This document shows, in pieces, positions 6,361 through 7,664 of a stretch of 7,664 nt of DNA; positions within the stretch are counted from its first letter, which is position 1, and each line of letters opens with the position of its first letter. A model generated the notes under the pieces. It saw only the letters and a program-made list of their open reading frames with translations, did not search any database and had not been told where the DNA came from. The stretch is from Pseudomonadota bacterium (GTDB lineage: Bacteria > Pseudomonadota > Gammaproteobacteria > GRL18): NCBI GenBank assembly GCA_030632745.1, contig DAOVUE010000056.1, positions 1 through 7,664 of the forward strand, in the 5' to 3' direction. A program made the translations under genes and the position numbers.

Positions 6361-7664
6361 GTGCGGAAATCAATCCTTGCATGTACGGTGTCGCTATTAA
6401 TGTCACCAGCAGCTACATGGGCTTTGGGTCTTGGAGATGTACAGGTTAATTCATTTTTAAATCAGCCTCTGAATGCTGAAATTAGAATTCATTCTGTTGC
6501 GAAACAAGACTTAGATTCTTTACGTGTCGGATTAGCCTCAAAAAGTGCATTTTCACGTGCGGGTATTGAACGAAGTCAATTTCTGTCTAAGGTTAAATTC
6601 CAGCTTATTGAAAAAAATGGAAAACATTTTGTTTCCATTACCACGAAAAAGCCATTTAGAGAACCCTTTGTTGATGTTCTGATTGAGGCGTATTGGAATT
6701 CAGGCCGTCTGCTCAGGGAATATACGCTTCTAATTGATCCCCCCGAGTTTATCACTCAGTCCGCTCGTCTGGTTAAAAGTTCTGAGGTATCAACCCCCCC
6801 GCAAGTTAAACGTATAGAAAAAGATGCACAAACGACTAAACAAGCAGCTATAGAAAATGATAAGCAGAACTTATCGATTTCAAATACCACTGCTGGTGAT
6901 GAATCACTGTCCTATGGCCCTACCAGGCGTAATGATACTCTATGGGTCATTGCAAATAACATGGCACCAGCAGGTGTTTCTGTTAATCAAATGATGTTAG
7001 CCCTTTTAAGGGATAATCCAGATGCTTTTATCGAAAATAATGTTAATACCCTTAAAGCGGGTTATGTATTACGTATTAAAGATAGAAAAACGCTTACCCA
7101 ACTGAATAAGATATCTGCTGAACAGGAAGTTAGGCAACAATATAAAAGTTGGAAAAAGGTTCGAGAACAAAATACAAGTCATACTAATATCGTTGATCGG
7201 GGTGATCGAAGTAATGATAATGCAAAGCATGATGGTGAACTTAAACTGGTTGCATCAGGTCGTGCTGATGAAGCAGACAAAGAGGGTGAAAGTCTGCAGT
7301 CGAAGGCCATTGAAGTAAAACAACAATTGGCCTCGTCGTATGAAGATCTTGAATCTGCTATGACAGAAAATCTTGAACTCAGAGAAAGAATTAAAGAGCT
7401 GGAAGAAATATTAAAAACAAAATCATCTTTAATAGAATTAAAAGATGAAAGTTTGTCTGCAATGCAAAAGCAATTAGAATTAAATACGCAAGATATTACT
7501 GAAGATAGTCCTTCAGAGCCTTTAGTGAGTCAAGAGCAAGAGCCGGCAGTGAGTGAAGAGTCCTCAACAAGTGAAGAGTCCTCAACAAGTGAAGAGTCCT
7601 CAACAAGTGAAGAGTCCTCAACAAGTGAAGAGTCCTCAACAAGTGAAGAGTCCTCAACAAGTGA
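6361..7664 (+). CDS. fimV: FimV-family pilus/polarity protein, N-terminal part (3' end outside window)
   Basis: FimV proteins are large inner-membrane/periplasmic hubs that bind peptidoglycan and support type IV pili, type II secretion and polar localisation. The gene starts at GTG 6361 with a good ribosome site; 434 codons are visible and it is open at the window edge. Residues 1-21 form a signal peptide with cleavage likely after TWA. The mature protein begins LGLGDVQVNSFLNQPLNAEI, the characteristic FimV N-terminus. The conserved N-terminal domain spans about 22-130 (ending YTLLIDPPEF). A LysM-like FimV core follows at about 185-240 (YGPTRRNDTLWVIANNM to LKAGYVLRI). Residues 317-377 look like a coiled coil (NLELRERIKELEEIL). 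From about 380 it becomes an acidic Ser/Glu-rich linker ending in SEESST repeats. The transmembrane helix and TPR-bearing cytoplasmic tail expected of the family would lie beyond the window. Its place after asd matches Pseudomonas. Confidence 0.92.
   Translation, partial: MRKSILACTVSLLMSPAATWALGLGDVQVNSFLNQPLNAEIRIHSVAKQDLDSLRVGLASKSAFSRAGIERSQFLSKVKFQLIEKNGKHFVSITTKKPFREPFVDVLIEAYWNSGRLLREYTLLIDPPEFITQSARLVKSSEVSTPPQVKRIEKDAQTTKQAAIENDKQNLSISNTTAGDESLSYGPTRRNDTLWVIANNMAPAGVSVNQMMLALLRDNPDAFIENNVNTLKAGYVLRIKDRKTLTQLNKISAEQEVRQQYKSWKKVREQNTSHTNIVDRGDRSNDNAKHDGELKLVASGRADEADKEGESLQSKAIEVKQQLASSYEDLESAMTENLELRERIKELEEILKTKSSLIELKDESLSAMQKQLELNTQDITEDSPSEPLVSQEQEPAVSEESSTSEESSTSEESSTSEESSTSEESSTSEESSTS
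7552..7664 (+). repeat. 18-bp perfect tandem repeat inside fimV
   Basis: The unit AGTGAAGAGTCCTCAACA occurs six times with no mismatch (starts 7552, 7570, 7588, 7606, 7624, 7642), and five bases of a seventh copy reach the window edge. The period is a multiple of three and the units stay in frame, each encoding Ser-Glu-Glu-Ser-Ser-Thr. Lack of even synonymous change points to recent expansion by slippage or recombination. The total copy number is unknown because the array is cut off. Confidence 0.95.

Noticed and set aside
7552..7664. CRISPR-like array at the window end
   Set aside because: The copies are contiguous 18-bp units with no spacers, and they are in frame within fimV, so this is a coding tandem repeat.

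Overview
The window reads as an AT-rich (roughly 40% GC by eye) gammaproteobacterial chromosome segment. The gene order leuC-leuD-leuB-asd-fimV, with a divergent LysR-type regulator before leuC, resembles the arrangement in Pseudomonas and relatives. The strong AT bias and AT-only spacers point to a lower-GC lineage, which I cannot name from sequence alone. No prophage, CRISPR array, tRNA or rRNA is visible.

Layout. Positions 1-614 (+) hold the C-terminal part of a sensor histidine kinase whose start lies upstream of the window. It converges on a LysR-type regulator (611-1507, -), and the two stop codons share one TTAA. The 134 bp between the regulator and leuC carry a LysR-box-like dyad, a good sigma70-type promoter for leuC and a 10-bp palindrome in its spacer. 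Then come leuC (1642-3045), leuD (3076-3729), leuB (3869-4951), a short-form asd (5191-6213) and the start of fimV (6361 to the window end, GTG start). The leuB-asd gap is filled by a ~199-bp imperfect inverted repeat (4940-5138) that looks like a MITE or other non-coding palindromic element. Its left end supplies the last codons and the stop of leuB.

Function. LeuC and LeuD form isopropylmalate isomerase and LeuB is the next enzyme of leucine synthesis; leuA is not in this window. Asd makes aspartate semialdehyde, the branch point to lysine/diaminopimelate, threonine and methionine. FimV is a LysM-containing inner-membrane/periplasmic hub protein tied to type IV pili, type II secretion and cell polarity. 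The LysR protein may control leuC from the shared intergenic region.

Most worth a second look: (1) the long inverted-repeat element fused to the end of leuB; (2) an apparent frameshift at the 3' end of leuC, where the conserved GHFVD ending lies in the -1 frame after an A5G3 run; (3) six perfect 18-bp tandem repeats in fimV, running off the window; (4) the LysR-box/promoter geometry upstream of leuC. I see no clear evidence of a wholly new biological system; these are unusual features in an otherwise conserved biosynthetic region.
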